Assembly: GCA_028876065.1 (NCBI GenBank)
Contig: JAGWTI010000020.1
Span: 1-42,714, forward strand
DNA: 42,714 nucleotides
Source of the DNA: Nitrospirota bacterium
Lineage (GTDB): Bacteria; Nitrospirota; Nitrospiria; Nitrospirales; Nitrospiraceae
Direction of reading: 5' to 3'
Shown in pieces: positions 18,620 through 27,289 of this stretch; the stretch's first letter is position 1, and every line of letters begins with the position of its first letter. A program made the position numbers and the translations under genes. Under the pieces are notes generated by a model that was not told the DNA's origin, did no database searches, and saw only the letters and a list, made by a program, of their open reading frames with translations.

Positions 18620-19603
18620 ATGATCAACGTACAGAACATCACCAAGCGCTACGGCGACCTCACCGCCATCGAGCGCGTGACTTTTTCGGTGAACAAAGGG
18701 GAGGTACTGGCCTTTCTCGGACCGAACGGGGCCGGCAAGACGACGACCATGCGCATCCTCACCTGCTACATGCCGGCCACCGAAGGTACGGCGCGCGTAG
18801 CCGGGTACGACTGTTTCGATCAGCCGCTCGAAGTGAAGCGTCGCATCGGCTACTTACCCGAAACCCCGCCGGTCTATCAGGAATTGACCGTCGCCGAATA
18901 CCTGACCTTCACGGGACGACTCAAAGGCATGGGCCGAACGGATCTCCGCAGCGCGATGGATCGCACCATCGAGCGCCTATCCTTGGGCGATGTGCGGCAC
19001 CGCCTGATCGCCAACCTGTCCCGCGGGTACAAGCAACGGGTGGGCTTGGCCCAGGCCCTGCTGCACGACCCGCCGGTCTTGATCCTCGACGAACCGACCG
19101 TCGGGCTGGACCCAAAGCAAATCATCGAAATTCGGGAATTGATCAAGAGCCTGGCCGGATCGCACACGGTGATTCTCAGCACGCACATCCTGCCGGAAGC
19201 CACCGCCGTCTGCCAACGGGTCGTCATCATCAGCGGAGGGCGGATCGCGGCGGTGGATACGCCGGAGCGGCTCTCGGCGCGGCTGCGCCAGTCGGAAAAA
19301 ATCAGCGTCACCGTCAAAACGCCCCCGCCGGATTTGGCCGCTCGCTTCCGTTCGCTTCCCGGCGTGTTGAGCGTCTTCGAACCGACGGACTCGGGCGCGT
19401 TCTTGTTGGAGTGCGAGCTGGGCCGCGACCTGCGGGACGACATCGCCCGCCTGATCGTGACTCAAGGCTGGGGACTGCTGGAACTGAAAGCCGTGTCCAT
19501 GACCCTGGAAGATGTCTTTCTGCGCCTTACGCAGCACGAGGAAGGCATGCCGGAGTCGGGCGCCCTGGGCCCCATGGCAGGAGCGGAGGTCGTGCGCCCA
19601 TGA
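18620..19603 (+). CDS. ABC transporter ATP-binding protein, GldA type
   Basis: A 327-residue cytoplasmic ATPase subunit. Walker A GPNGAGKT (34-41), Q-loop near LPETPP, signature LSRGYKQRVGLAQ (133-145), Walker B VLILDEP (153-159) and switch His in ILSTHIL are all present. The C-terminal 90 residues form the extension seen in CcmA/GldA/DrrA ATPases. It overlaps the permease by four bases (ATGA). With the permease and GldG-like protein it forms a transporter whose cargo is unknown. Confidence 0.95.
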   Translation: MINVQNITKRYGDLTAIERVTFSVNKGEVLAFLGPNGAGKTTTMRILTCYMPATEGTARVAGYDCFDQPLEVKRRIGYLPETPPVYQELTVAEYLTFTGRLKGMGRTDLRSAMDRTIERLSLGDVRHRLIANLSRGYKQRVGLAQALLHDPPVLILDEPTVGLDPKQIIEIRELIKSLAGSHTVILSTHILPEATAVCQRVVIISGGRIAAVDTPERLSARLRQSEKISVTVKTPPPDLAARFRSLPGVLSVFEPTDSGAFLLECELGRDLRDDIARLIVTQGWGLLELKAVSMTLEDVFLRLTQHEEGMPESGALGPMAGAEVVRP

Positions 19604-20370
19604 CGCCGGTCGGAACCATCGTGGCCAAGGAGCTGCGGTCCTACTTCGTGTCCCCGATCGTGTACGTGGTCGGCGCCGTGTTCTTGCTGATCTTCGGAGT
19701 CCTGTCCTACCTGGCGGTCGTCAATGCGGGGGCTCAAGCGGTGCGGCTGATGCAGATTCAGGGAGCCGCGGCACAGCTGAATCTCAACGACCTGGTGTTC
19801 AGACCGACTTTTTACAGCATCGCCATCATTCTCCTGCTCATCCTCCCGCTTTTGACCATGAGGCTGTTCGCCGAGGAGCGCAAGTTGCGCACCTTCGAAT
19901 TGCTGATGACCTCTCCCATCGGAATCAACGAGATGATCGTCGGGAAATTCCTCGGCGCCTATACGATCTTCCTGGGCCTGCTGGGCCTGAGCGGGATCGT
20001 TCCGGTGATCCTGTCTCTCTACAGCAGCTTCGATTGGAACCCGGTCCTGACCGGATACCTCGGCTTGGCGCTGCTCGGCGCCTTGCTCCTGGCCACCGGC
20101 GTCCTCGCCTCCGCGCTGACCGAGAACCAGATCGTCGCCGCCTTTCTGAGCTTCGGCCTGCTGATTCTGGTCTGGCTCTTGGGTGGAGTCGGATCGGTCC
20201 TGGGCGACAACCCACTGGGCAATATCCTGTCCTACCTCTCCTTCATCGAGCATTACGACCGGTTCGTCCGCGGGCTGGTGGACACAAAAGATCTCGTCTA
20301 CTACTCCAGCGGCATGGTGCTGATGTTATTCCTGGCCCATCGTGTGGTGGACGCGCAGCGATGGAAGTAA
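19600..20370 (+). CDS. ABC transporter permease, GldF type
   Basis: A 256-residue inner-membrane permease. I chose the ATG overlapping the ATPase stop because the preceding part of the frame overlaps the ATPase gene. Six predicted membrane helices are seen, beginning with FVSPIVYVVGAVFLLIFGVL. Between them lies RLFAEERKLRTFELLMTSPI, a conserved feature of ABC-2/GldF permeases. It is co-transcribed with the ATPase and the downstream GldG-like gene. Confidence 0.93.
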   Translation: MTPVGTIVAKELRSYFVSPIVYVVGAVFLLIFGVLSYLAVVNAGAQAVRLMQIQGAAAQLNLNDLVFRPTFYSIAIILLLILPLLTMRLFAEERKLRTFELLMTSPIGINEMIVGKFLGAYTIFLGLLGLSGIVPVILSLYSSFDWNPVLTGYLGLALLGALLLATGVLASALTENQIVAAFLSFGLLILVWLLGGVGSVLGDNPLGNILSYLSFIEHYDRFVRGLVDTKDLVYYSSGMVLMLFLAHRVVDAQRWK

Positions 20371-20446
20371 GCACGATCGGCGCGGCAATTGGCCCGCCCC
20401 CCCTGCCGCCAGCCGTGGGCAATGGACTGGAGCAAACAAGGACACC

Positions 20447-21970
20447 ATGAACAGAATGACGTCATCGTTCGGTGTGATGGGAGCCGGGTTGGCGGCCGGT
20501 GGATTCATCGCCTATACCTTGGCCCCCGACACGCTCTGGCTCGTGACCCTCTGCGAAGGGCTGGCCCTGATCTGCTTGACGGTCTTCTTCGTCGCGCGGT
20601 TCGAAGCGCTCAAGGCCTTCTCCGCCCGCCGCTCCACGCGCCTGGGTGCCAACAGCATCCTCATGGTGCTGCTCTTCGCGGCCATCCTGGTCATCGTCAA
20701 TTTTCTCGCCGCTCGCCATAGCCTGCGGTGGGATTTGTCCGAGACCCAACATTTCACGCTGGCGCCTCAAACGCACCGGGTCCTGCGCGGGCTCACGCGC
20801 GAGGTCAAGGTCACCGTGTTTGCGCAGGAGCGGAGCCCCTCATTCAACACCTATCGGGACTTGCTGGACAGTTACAGGCAAGACAGCGACAAGCTGAAAG
20901 TTGAATTCGTGGACCCGGAGCGACGCCCCGGCGTCGCCCGGCAATACGGGGTCACGCGGTTGGACACGGCGGTGGTCGAGAGCGGCCCGCAGAGCACGAG
21001 AGTGACCGCGCCCTCCGAAGCCGAACTGACCGGAGCCCTGATCCGCGTGGCCAAGGACGCCAAGAAACGCATCTTGTTCCTGGAAGGCCACGGTGAGCGC
21101 GGGATTGCCGATCAGGAGCGAAACGGCATGGCCCTCGCCAAAGAGGCCTTGACCAAACAGGGCTACGACGTCAGCACCGTCTCCCTGCTCCAGACGTCGG
21201 CCGTGGCAGAGGGCACTTCGGTGCTCGTGCTGGCCGGTCCCCAGCGACCCGTGACCAAAGAAGAAAAGGAGCGCATCGCGCAGTACGTCGCCGGAGGGGG
21301 CCACCTGTTGATCCTGCTCGATCCGGAGAGCCAAGCCGATCTCGACGATCTCCTCCGACAGTGGGGCGTGGAAGCGGGGGCCGGCATCCTGGTGGACATG
21401 CAGGATCGGTTGGCGCAGGGCGACCTGGCGTCCTTAATGGTCCGCACCTTCACCGAACATGAAATCACGCAGGATTTCAATTTCGCCGTCCTGTTCCCCG
21501 TCTCGCGGCACCTCGTCTTCCATGAAGAGGCGGGCAAGGACTGGGACTTTGTCCCTCTGGCGCGCACCTCGGCCAGAAGCTGGGCCGTCAAGAATCTCAA
21601 AGGCGGCGTCCTGACGCTGAACGAAAAAGAAGATATCCCAGGCCCCTTGCCGCTGGCGGCGGCCATGACCCCCAAGAAGCCGCAGGAAGAAGGCAAACCC
21701 CGCGCCGCCATCGTCATCGTGGGCAATTCTTCTTTCGCCAGCAATACGTACATCAACTTTCCGGGGAACACCGATTTTCTTCTCCATGCCCTAGGCTGGC
21801 TGGCCGAGGAGCGGGAACTGATCTCGATCGCCCCGAAAGAACCGGCCTTCCGTCCCTTCATCCCCAACCCGACGCAGGAACGCCTGCTGCTCTATGTCCA
21901 AGTGTTCTTTCTGCCCGCCGCGACTTTTCTTTGGGGCATGACCATCTGGAGAAAACGACGCCGGCTGTAG
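20447..21970 (+). CDS. GldG-like ABC transporter auxiliary protein
   Basis: 507 residues. The ATG at 20447 follows AAGGA. Three N-terminal membrane helices are followed by a large periplasmic region typical of GldG/ABC_transp_aux proteins (TRVLRGL-like region, DPERRPG, ILFLEGHGERGI, LVLAGPQRPVTKEEKERI, LLILLDPES). One C-terminal helix ends in an Arg/Lys-rich tail. It lies 76 bases after the permease. The family accompanies gliding-motility and other GldAF transporters; motility in this organism cannot be claimed from this. Confidence 0.9.
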   Translation: MNRMTSSFGVMGAGLAAGGFIAYTLAPDTLWLVTLCEGLALICLTVFFVARFEALKAFSARRSTRLGANSILMVLLFAAILVIVNFLAARHSLRWDLSETQHFTLAPQTHRVLRGLTREVKVTVFAQERSPSFNTYRDLLDSYRQDSDKLKVEFVDPERRPGVARQYGVTRLDTAVVESGPQSTRVTAPSEAELTGALIRVAKDAKKRILFLEGHGERGIADQERNGMALAKEALTKQGYDVSTVSLLQTSAVAEGTSVLVLAGPQRPVTKEEKERIAQYVAGGGHLLILLDPESQADLDDLLRQWGVEAGAGILVDMQDRLAQGDLASLMVRTFTEHEITQDFNFAVLFPVSRHLVFHEEAGKDWDFVPLARTSARSWAVKNLKGGVLTLNEKEDIPGPLPLAAAMTPKKPQEEGKPRAAIVIVGNSSFASNTYINFPGNTDFLLHALGWLAEERELISIAPKEPAFRPFIPNPTQERLLLYVQVFFLPAATFLWGMTIWRKRRRL

Positions 21971-22129
21971 CGGATCACGAGCCGCTCCGGCATGTGAGAC
22001 AAAAGGTCCGACAACGCCCGTCAACAAGGGCACGGCAAGCGAATAGCCGATGGCTCTATTGGTCGTACTTGAGGTTATGCGTGATGCGGAAACGAGGCGA
22101 GAGGCCTTGTTCATCGTCCGGCTAATGCC

Positions 22130-23554
22130 ATGAAACACCTGTGGTTGACCATAGCGATGGCGGTCGTCTTGGCCGGGCTGGGAGCCTATGTCTACTTCGT
22201 CGAACTCCCGTCGGAACGAAGCCGGACCGCTGCCGACACACAGGACAAGACGCTGCTGCCCTTCGAAGAACAGGACATTACCGGGCTCACCGTGCGGACC
22301 GACGTCGGCGAAGTGGTTCTGACCCCGGATGAGACAGGCACCTGGAAAATCACCGCGCCCATCGCCACCGATGCTGATTCCCGCGAGGTCTCGGCGCTCC
22401 TGCGGGCCTTGATCTTGGGGAAAATCTCCCGCGTCGTGGAAGAAAAGACGACGGCCCTGGGCCCCTTTGGCCTGGAGAAGCCCGCAACGGTCTTGACCGT
22501 CACCGCCGGTTCACGCACGGAAACCCTGTCGATCGGCGACAGCGGACCGATCTCCTCCACGCTGTATGCCATGCGGGCTTCGGACCGGAAGGTCGTACTG
22601 ACCAGCCTCGCGCCCAAGGACGTGCTGAACAAGACGCTGCTGACGCTCCGCAAGAAGGAAGTGCTGCGCGTGGCGCAAGACGCCGTGGATCGCCTGCGCC
22701 TCGCCTATCCGGCGAGCGAGATGGTCTTGTATCGGGTCGGCCACGCCGACGTACCCGGCGCAGCTTCCGGCAAGGATAAGAAGTCTTGGAAACTACGATA
22801 CCCGCTCGACGCCGATGCCGATCAAGCCGAGGTCAACGGCCTCCTGATGAAGCTGGAAAATCTGAAGGCGTTGGGCTTCGTCGATCCCGGACCTCACCAT
22901 GCTGCCGTGCTGCAGAAACTGCCGAAGCCCGACGTGAAAATCACGGTGCACGCGGGTGGAGCCGACCAGACCGTCAAACTGTACCAACTGGACCAGGCCA
23001 CCGGCGAGGCGTACGCCGTCACCACCCCGGACGCGCCGTTGTACCGGATCAGCCCTCTGGCCATCAAAGATTTCACCAAGGAGCTGTTTGCACTCCAAGA
23101 TAAGCGACTGCTGGGCGTGCCTATGGATGACCTTGCGATGCTGGCCGTGAAAACCAGGGACCAACAGTATACGTTGATCAATCAGAACGGCGACTGGGTA
23201 CTCGAAGATCAGCCGGCGGAGAAGCTGGATCAGGAGGTGGCGGATTTGTTCGTCAGCCGTGTCGTCAATCTACCGGCCGAGATTCGTGTCATCAAGCAGG
23301 CGGGCCCCCTGGCCCCCTACGGCCTGGCGGCGCCGACCGCCGAATTTACCGCCACCGCCAAGGATGGGAAAGACCGGGGCCGACTGGTGCTCGGCGCCAG
23401 GTCCGGCGGCCTCGTCTATGCCATGGGACACCAAGGGCTTCCCGGAATCTTCCAGGCCCGCGCCGACATACTCACGCAAATACCGGCCAAGGCGGATTTA
23501 AAGGCCAAGACCCGGCAAGTCAGCGGCGTGACCGCTGCCCCAGGCAAGAAGTAA
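22130..23554 (+). CDS. DUF4340 protein, partner of Gld-type transporter
   Basis: A 474-residue protein with one N-terminal membrane anchor (residues about 6-25) and a periplasmic region of repeated DUF4340-like units. The units carry the pattern W-x-I/L-xx-P-I-x-x-x-A-D and PFGLEKPAT / PYGLAAPTA. DUF4340 genes regularly follow GldG-like genes, which fits here. The 159-base gap after the GldG-like gene holds no gene or clear promoter. The operon ends at the large hairpin at 23618. Confidence 0.86.
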   Translation: MKHLWLTIAMAVVLAGLGAYVYFVELPSERSRTAADTQDKTLLPFEEQDITGLTVRTDVGEVVLTPDETGTWKITAPIATDADSREVSALLRALILGKISRVVEEKTTALGPFGLEKPATVLTVTAGSRTETLSIGDSGPISSTLYAMRASDRKVVLTSLAPKDVLNKTLLTLRKKEVLRVAQDAVDRLRLAYPASEMVLYRVGHADVPGAASGKDKKSWKLRYPLDADADQAEVNGLLMKLENLKALGFVDPGPHHAAVLQKLPKPDVKITVHAGGADQTVKLYQLDQATGEAYAVTTPDAPLYRISPLAIKDFTKELFALQDKRLLGVPMDDLAMLAVKTRDQQYTLINQNGDWVLEDQPAEKLDQEVADLFVSRVVNLPAEIRVIKQAGPLAPYGLAAPTAEFTATAKDGKDRGRLVLGARSGGLVYAMGHQGLPGIFQARADILTQIPAKADLKAKTRQVSGVTAAPGKK

Positions 23555-23617
23555 CGAGTCTGCCGCGTCGGCTAGACTTTCCCCCGCCCATTCGGTATCG
23601 TAGCGTTCGATGCATCC

Positions 23618-23690
23618 GGGATATTCAAAAAGGTCTTTCGGCGAGGCCGACGCAAGCGAGAACCACGCCGAAGGTTTTTTTCAACATCCT
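23618..23690 (+). terminator. Large hairpin terminator with A- and T-tracts
   Basis: Arms of about 25 bases (23618-23643 and 23666-23690) are imperfect inverted repeats. The inner part CTTTCGGCG/CGCCGAAGG is nine pairs with one G-U, then an A-tract faces a T7 tract at 23675-23681. It is a good intrinsic terminator for the ABC operon and could work in both directions. The outer flanks (GGATATTC and TCAACATCC sides) also pair, which a plain terminator does not need. Confidence 0.8.
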
Positions 23691-23696
23691 GCTCAC

Positions 23697-23773
23697 GCCC
23701 CCGTAGCTCAGTCGGATAGAGCAAGCGTTTCCTAAACGCTGGGTCGCACGTTCAATTCGTGTCGGGGGCACCA
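23697..23773 (+). tRNA. tRNA-Arg(CCU)
   Basis: A 77-nt cloverleaf with acceptor GCCCCCG/CGGGGGC, anticodon stem AGCGT/ACGCT, loop TTCCTAA (anticodon CCT), T-loop TTCAATT and encoded CCA (23771-23773). It starts seven bases after the hairpin element. Confidence 0.96.
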
Positions 23774-24097
23774 TACCGCACTTCGTGTGAGCCGCCGGCT
23801 ATTTAACGTCTTATTGCTATTGTTGTCGGCGGAGAATACCTTCAGCGTTTCTTGGAGTAATGCCCGATCCGTTTCCCGCGCGCCGAGAGAAACCTTAGCG
23901 GTTGTCGCCGACGGAGCACTGTAACGTTTCTTGGGTCCGAGGTTGATTTCGGTTGCGCTTGCTAAGCCGCGCGCGCTCGAATCCTCACTTGCCCTTGACC
24001 AATCTTCCCCACACCTCTTACACTATGCTCCTTGCTGGGGCTGAAACCGGAAGAAGACGACAGAGCCAACCTCGGAGTATGATCGCCTAACCACCCC
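23774..24097. other. Gene-free stretch with a degenerate direct repeat
   Basis: I see no supported gene here. Two diverged copies of a block running from GTTGTCG through CGTTTCTTGG occur at about 23822-23856 and 23901-23935. The right end carries the promoter at 23995. Confidence 0.4.
23995..24024 (+). promoter_or_regulatory. Promoter of the response-regulator gene
   Basis: TTGACC (23995-24000), an 18-base spacer, then TACACT (24019-24024). The leader would be about 65 nt. Confidence 0.55.
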
Positions 24098-24493
24098 ATG
24101 GCAGCATCGACGACGCTCCAGACCGCCACCATTTTAGTCGTGGACGACGAGCCGGCGATCCAGCAACTGAGCTGCCGGATACTCAAGATGCACGGCTATA
24201 CGGTCTTGGATCCGCGCCACGCCGTCCACGCCATTCAACTGTGCAAACAATACCAGCAACCGATCCATCTCCTCCTCACCGACGTCCTGATGCCATACTT
24301 GCACGGATACGATCTGGCCGTGCAGGCGAGAGCTTTGCGTCCCGAAATGCGTGTACTCTTTATGTCCGGCTACGAGGACAGCCATTTGCTGGGTCGTGTG
24401 GCCCCCGGCGATTCGATCACCCTGCTGCAAAAACCGTTTTCAGCCGATGACCTGCTCATGAAAGTCCGCGAGGTCCTGTCTCGCCCGCAATAA
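24098..24493 (+). CDS. Single-domain response regulator (CheY-like receiver)
   Basis: 131 residues consisting only of a receiver domain. The acidic pair Asp16-Asp17, phospho-acceptor Asp62 (LLLTDVLMP), Ser90 (LFMSGYED) and Lys112 (LQKPF) are all present, so it should accept phosphate. The FMSGYED-type sequence is closest to receivers attached to hybrid kinases. There is no output domain, and no kinase gene adjoins. The ribosome site is weak, but this start keeps the full domain. Confidence 0.92.
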   Translation: MAASTTLQTATILVVDDEPAIQQLSCRILKMHGYTVLDPRHAVHAIQLCKQYQQPIHLLLTDVLMPYLHGYDLAVQARALRPEMRVLFMSGYEDSHLLGRVAPGDSITLLQKPFSADDLLMKVREVLSRPQ

Positions 24494-24622
24494 CGTACCC
24501 AACCGGTCTTCGTTCCACCGCCGTCGGTCGTTCTCATCCCGCTCCTGTGTGCTTCTACCCGGCAACGGCGGGCCGGTCCGGAACCGGCATGACGTCAATC
24601 GAAGCGTCGGTCCCCAAATGCA

Positions 24623-24660
24623 CGGGGCCGGAGCCCTGTTCACCCAGGACTCCGGCCCCG
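24623..24660. terminator. GC-rich hairpin between convergent genes
   Basis: An 11-bp stem beginning CGGGGCCGGAG continues past one mismatch with CCTG/CAGG and a 6-base loop. It lies between the convergent response-regulator and Pal-like genes. No T-tract follows on either strand. The rest of 24494-24686 holds nothing I can support. Confidence 0.6.
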
Positions 24661-24686
24661 CCCGCGATCACACTTGACCGAATGCG

Positions 24687-25325
24687 TTACCGGATCGAAA
24701 AATGCGCGCGTCGGTTCTGTTGCCAGCATTCTTCGTTCTGCTCGGTGCAAAACGGTTTTTCCTTTCCATAGCTGGCCACGTGGATTTGGGAAGCCGGCAG
24801 CCCAAGATCCTCCAGGTACTGCTTGACGGACTCGGCACGTCGCTCGCCCAAGACGAGATTGTAATCCTGGCTGCCCCGTTCATCGCAATGCCCCGTGATC
24901 ATGAGTTTCCAGTTCTGTTCAGCCCTGAGCAATCTGGCATTGGCCTCAAGCTTGGCCAGTCCATCCTTCCGGATTCCGCTCCGATTGTAGTCAAAGTATA
25001 TGTCCGCCAGCATGGCCTCCACCGCGGCCAGCCTCGCCGACCGAGCCGAAGACTCGATCATCGCATCAGAAGAAGCGGCAGGTGGCGCCATGGACAGATC
25101 CGTAACACGGACTTCCTGCCCAGCATCCTGGTTCGCGCCCGACGTCCCGGTGCCGGAGCCGGACATCGAAGAATCGGACATTCCGGAGCCAGCCATCACG
25201 GAGCCAGCCATGAACGCTTGGTCCTGCACCGACGTGGTCACTTGTTTGCCGCTGCACCCAGCCACCATGGCCAACATGGCGGAACAGGCAATCACCGCCA
25301 TGTTGCGATCATATGCTCGTACCAT
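24687..25325 (-). CDS. Pal/OmpA-like peptidoglycan-associated lipoprotein (copy 2)
   Basis: 212 residues from the ATG at 25325, which has GGAGGGAGAG upstream. Lipobox VAGC (Cys24). The linker is a Met/Ser/Gly-rich low-complexity run (AGSVMAGSGMSDSSMSGSG). The C-terminal OmpA domain closely matches copy 1: IYFDYNRSGIR, LMITGHCDERGSQDYNLVLG, and a shared SYGKEKPFC-x6-CWQ-x-NRRAHFS tail. It is probably a paralogue with a different linker. It has its own transcription unit. Confidence 0.9.
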   Translation of the reverse strand: MVRAYDRNMAVIACSAMLAMVAGCSGKQVTTSVQDQAFMAGSVMAGSGMSDSSMSGSGTGTSGANQDAGQEVRVTDLSMAPPAASSDAMIESSARSARLAAVEAMLADIYFDYNRSGIRKDGLAKLEANARLLRAEQNWKLMITGHCDERGSQDYNLVLGERRAESVKQYLEDLGLPASQIHVASYGKEKPFCTEQNEECWQQNRRAHFSIR

Positions 25326-25907
25326 GATCTCTCCCTCCTTGGAGTCAACACGGGACTCGACACGAACGATAGCACCCCCAGGTATCCTTTCGTACTGAGT
25401 GCACCGCAAATGGTTGTACCGTAGCGTGACCAAAGCCCGTCCATTCACGCTAACTGAACAGTAACGACATCGGCTGGCCTGCTGGAAAACTAAAGACCAG
25501 AATGTGCCTGCCAACCACCATATTGAGTAAAATCGGGATGTTCTGTCCTGTGGTGCAATGGGCTCAAGGAGTCAGACACGAGACGGAACGGGGCGCGGCA
25601 CCCGATGAACAGTCGTTGTGGGGGGATCGACCGTGGCCCTATCTCATACTCATAATAATGCATGAATGCGACATTGAGTGATTGCTTTCTCACCGATCCT
25701 GTGGTAGGGTGACGCACGTTCCACTGCCGAGGGCCAAGCGTGGAGACGCGTCAACAAGGCCCGACACTGATGTTGTTTTGCTCGGGAATCTGATCGGAAG
25801 CCAGCCCTAAGGCGTTTCTCCTCTTGGATCGTCGGCCGCTTCTTCCTTTCTTACGTTCCACCTCTCGTCCAAGACAATATCCATAATCTGAGGAGTTTTA
25901 CGAAGCG
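25326..25907. other. Gene-free stretch between Pal-like and DEAD-box genes
   Basis: About 580 bases with no supported gene. A weak minus-strand promoter-like pair for the Pal gene (TTGCGG, 17 bases, GATACC) is visible. A short AT-rich block lies near 25640-25690. The right end is the untranslated region of the helicase gene. Confidence 0.35.
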
Positions 25908-27263
25908 ATGGCATCGACCTTTGCTGATTTCCACCTGTCCGCTTTTCTCACCGAGCGCCTGACCAGTCAGGGGCTCACCACCCCCACTCCCATCCAGCAG
26001 GCTGCCATCCGGCCCGCCATCGAGGGACGGGATGTGCTGGCCCAAGCCAAAACCGGAAGCGGAAAGACCTTGGCGTTTTTGATTCCACTGATCGAAAAAG
26101 CCGTGCGCCCGAGCCCGGCGACGGCGACGGACCCGGCTCATGCAGCCGGCCCACGCCGGCAGCCGACCGGCCACCCCCAGATCCCCAACGCACTCATCCT
26201 GGCGCCGACGCGAGAGCTCGCGCTCCAGATCGAGACGGAGTTCCGGAAGTATGCGCCGCGTGCGCTGACCTCTCTCTCCGTGTACGGCGGCATTCCGCTG
26301 GTGCGGCATTATCGGGCGTTGCAACGTCCGCCCATCGTGATCGTCGGCACGCCGGGCCGCCTGCTGGACCTGCTCCGAACCAAGCACCTGAACCTGAGCC
26401 ACGTGCAATATTTGGTGATGGACGAAGCCGACCAGATGCTGGATCGCGGGTTCCTGCGGGATATCCGTCAAATCCTGGAATTCCTGCCGAAGCAGCGCCA
26501 GACGCTGCTGTTTTCAGCGACCTTCTCCCCCGAGATTCAAGCGCTGGCCGAAACGATGATGCGCAACCCCGTCCAGGCCAAGGTGGACATGGGCGTGAGT
26601 TCACCGGTGAAGATTTCCCATGGCTACTACGTCGTACCGGGCGAAGAGATGCGGGTCCGCCTGGTGCACACGCTGCTGGGCGGCCTGCCGGCCGGCGGAC
26701 GTGCCATGGTCTTCTGCGAACAGAAGTACAAAGTGCGCAAGCTCGCGGCCCGGCTCGGCGGCGAGTCGGCCTCGGTCGGAGCGATCACCGGCAACCACTC
26801 GCAGGCCCAGCGTGAACGGACCCTCTCGGCCTTCCGGGCCGGCCGCATCAGGTCCCTCGTCGCAACCGACGTGGCCGCACGCGGGTTGGATATCCCGGAC
26901 GTGGCCAGCGTCATCCACTACGAGCTGCCCTCGACCCCGAACTCCTACGTCCATCGTGCCGGACGAACCGGACGCGCGGAGAAGGAAGGCGAAACGGTTT
27001 TGATTCTTACCGCCCAGGAAGAGCGCGAGTACCTGTACATGGTGCGCCGACTCCGAATCGAGACGCGCCGACTGCAAGCTCCGGAACTGATGCCTCTGCC
27101 CGCGCCGGCGGCCCAGGAACCAGAGGAGGAGGTGCGTCGGCATCAACCCAGGCGACCGGCCCAGTATGCCGACCCGTCGCGACGGCGGCACGACGTGCGC
27201 TCTTGGGGAACTCAAGGCCCTCCGACACACCAACAGACACCGAAGCCTCGGCCATCCCGTTGA
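25908..27263 (+). CDS. DEAD-box ATP-dependent RNA helicase
   Basis: A 451-residue RNA helicase of the RhlE/DeaD group. Motifs in order: Q motif (PTPIQ near 26-30), motif I AKTGSGKT (47-54), Ia PTRELALQ, Ib GTPGRLLD, II DEAD, III SATF, V ATDVAARGLDIP and VI HRAGRTGR. The C-terminus is a Pro/Arg-rich tail (RRHQPRRPAQY) likely to bind RNA. The ATG follows GAGGAG at somewhat long spacing. It would remodel ribosomal or mRNA structures in the cytoplasm; the long 5' region might hold cold-shock-type control, which I cannot show. Confidence 0.95.
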   Translation: MASTFADFHLSAFLTERLTSQGLTTPTPIQQAAIRPAIEGRDVLAQAKTGSGKTLAFLIPLIEKAVRPSPATATDPAHAAGPRRQPTGHPQIPNALILAPTRELALQIETEFRKYAPRALTSLSVYGGIPLVRHYRALQRPPIVIVGTPGRLLDLLRTKHLNLSHVQYLVMDEADQMLDRGFLRDIRQILEFLPKQRQTLLFSATFSPEIQALAETMMRNPVQAKVDMGVSSPVKISHGYYVVPGEEMRVRLVHTLLGGLPAGGRAMVFCEQKYKVRKLAARLGGESASVGAITGNHSQAQRERTLSAFRAGRIRSLVATDVAARGLDIPDVASVIHYELPSTPNSYVHRAGRTGRAEKEGETVLILTAQEEREYLYMVRRLRIETRRLQAPELMPLPAPAAQEPEEEVRRHQPRRPAQYADPSRRRHDVRSWGTQGPPTHQQTPKPRPSR

Positions 27264-27289
27264 ACGTCCGGGTGAAAGGAAAACCTTGT

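Noticed and set aside
21971-22129. Possible small gene between the GldG-like and DUF4340 genes
   Set aside because: Short frames on both strands overlap real genes and lack ribosome sites; treated as an intra-operon spacer.
25490-25717. 75-codon minus-strand ORF in the gap before the DEAD-box gene
   Set aside because: No ribosome site or domain; the composition looks random.
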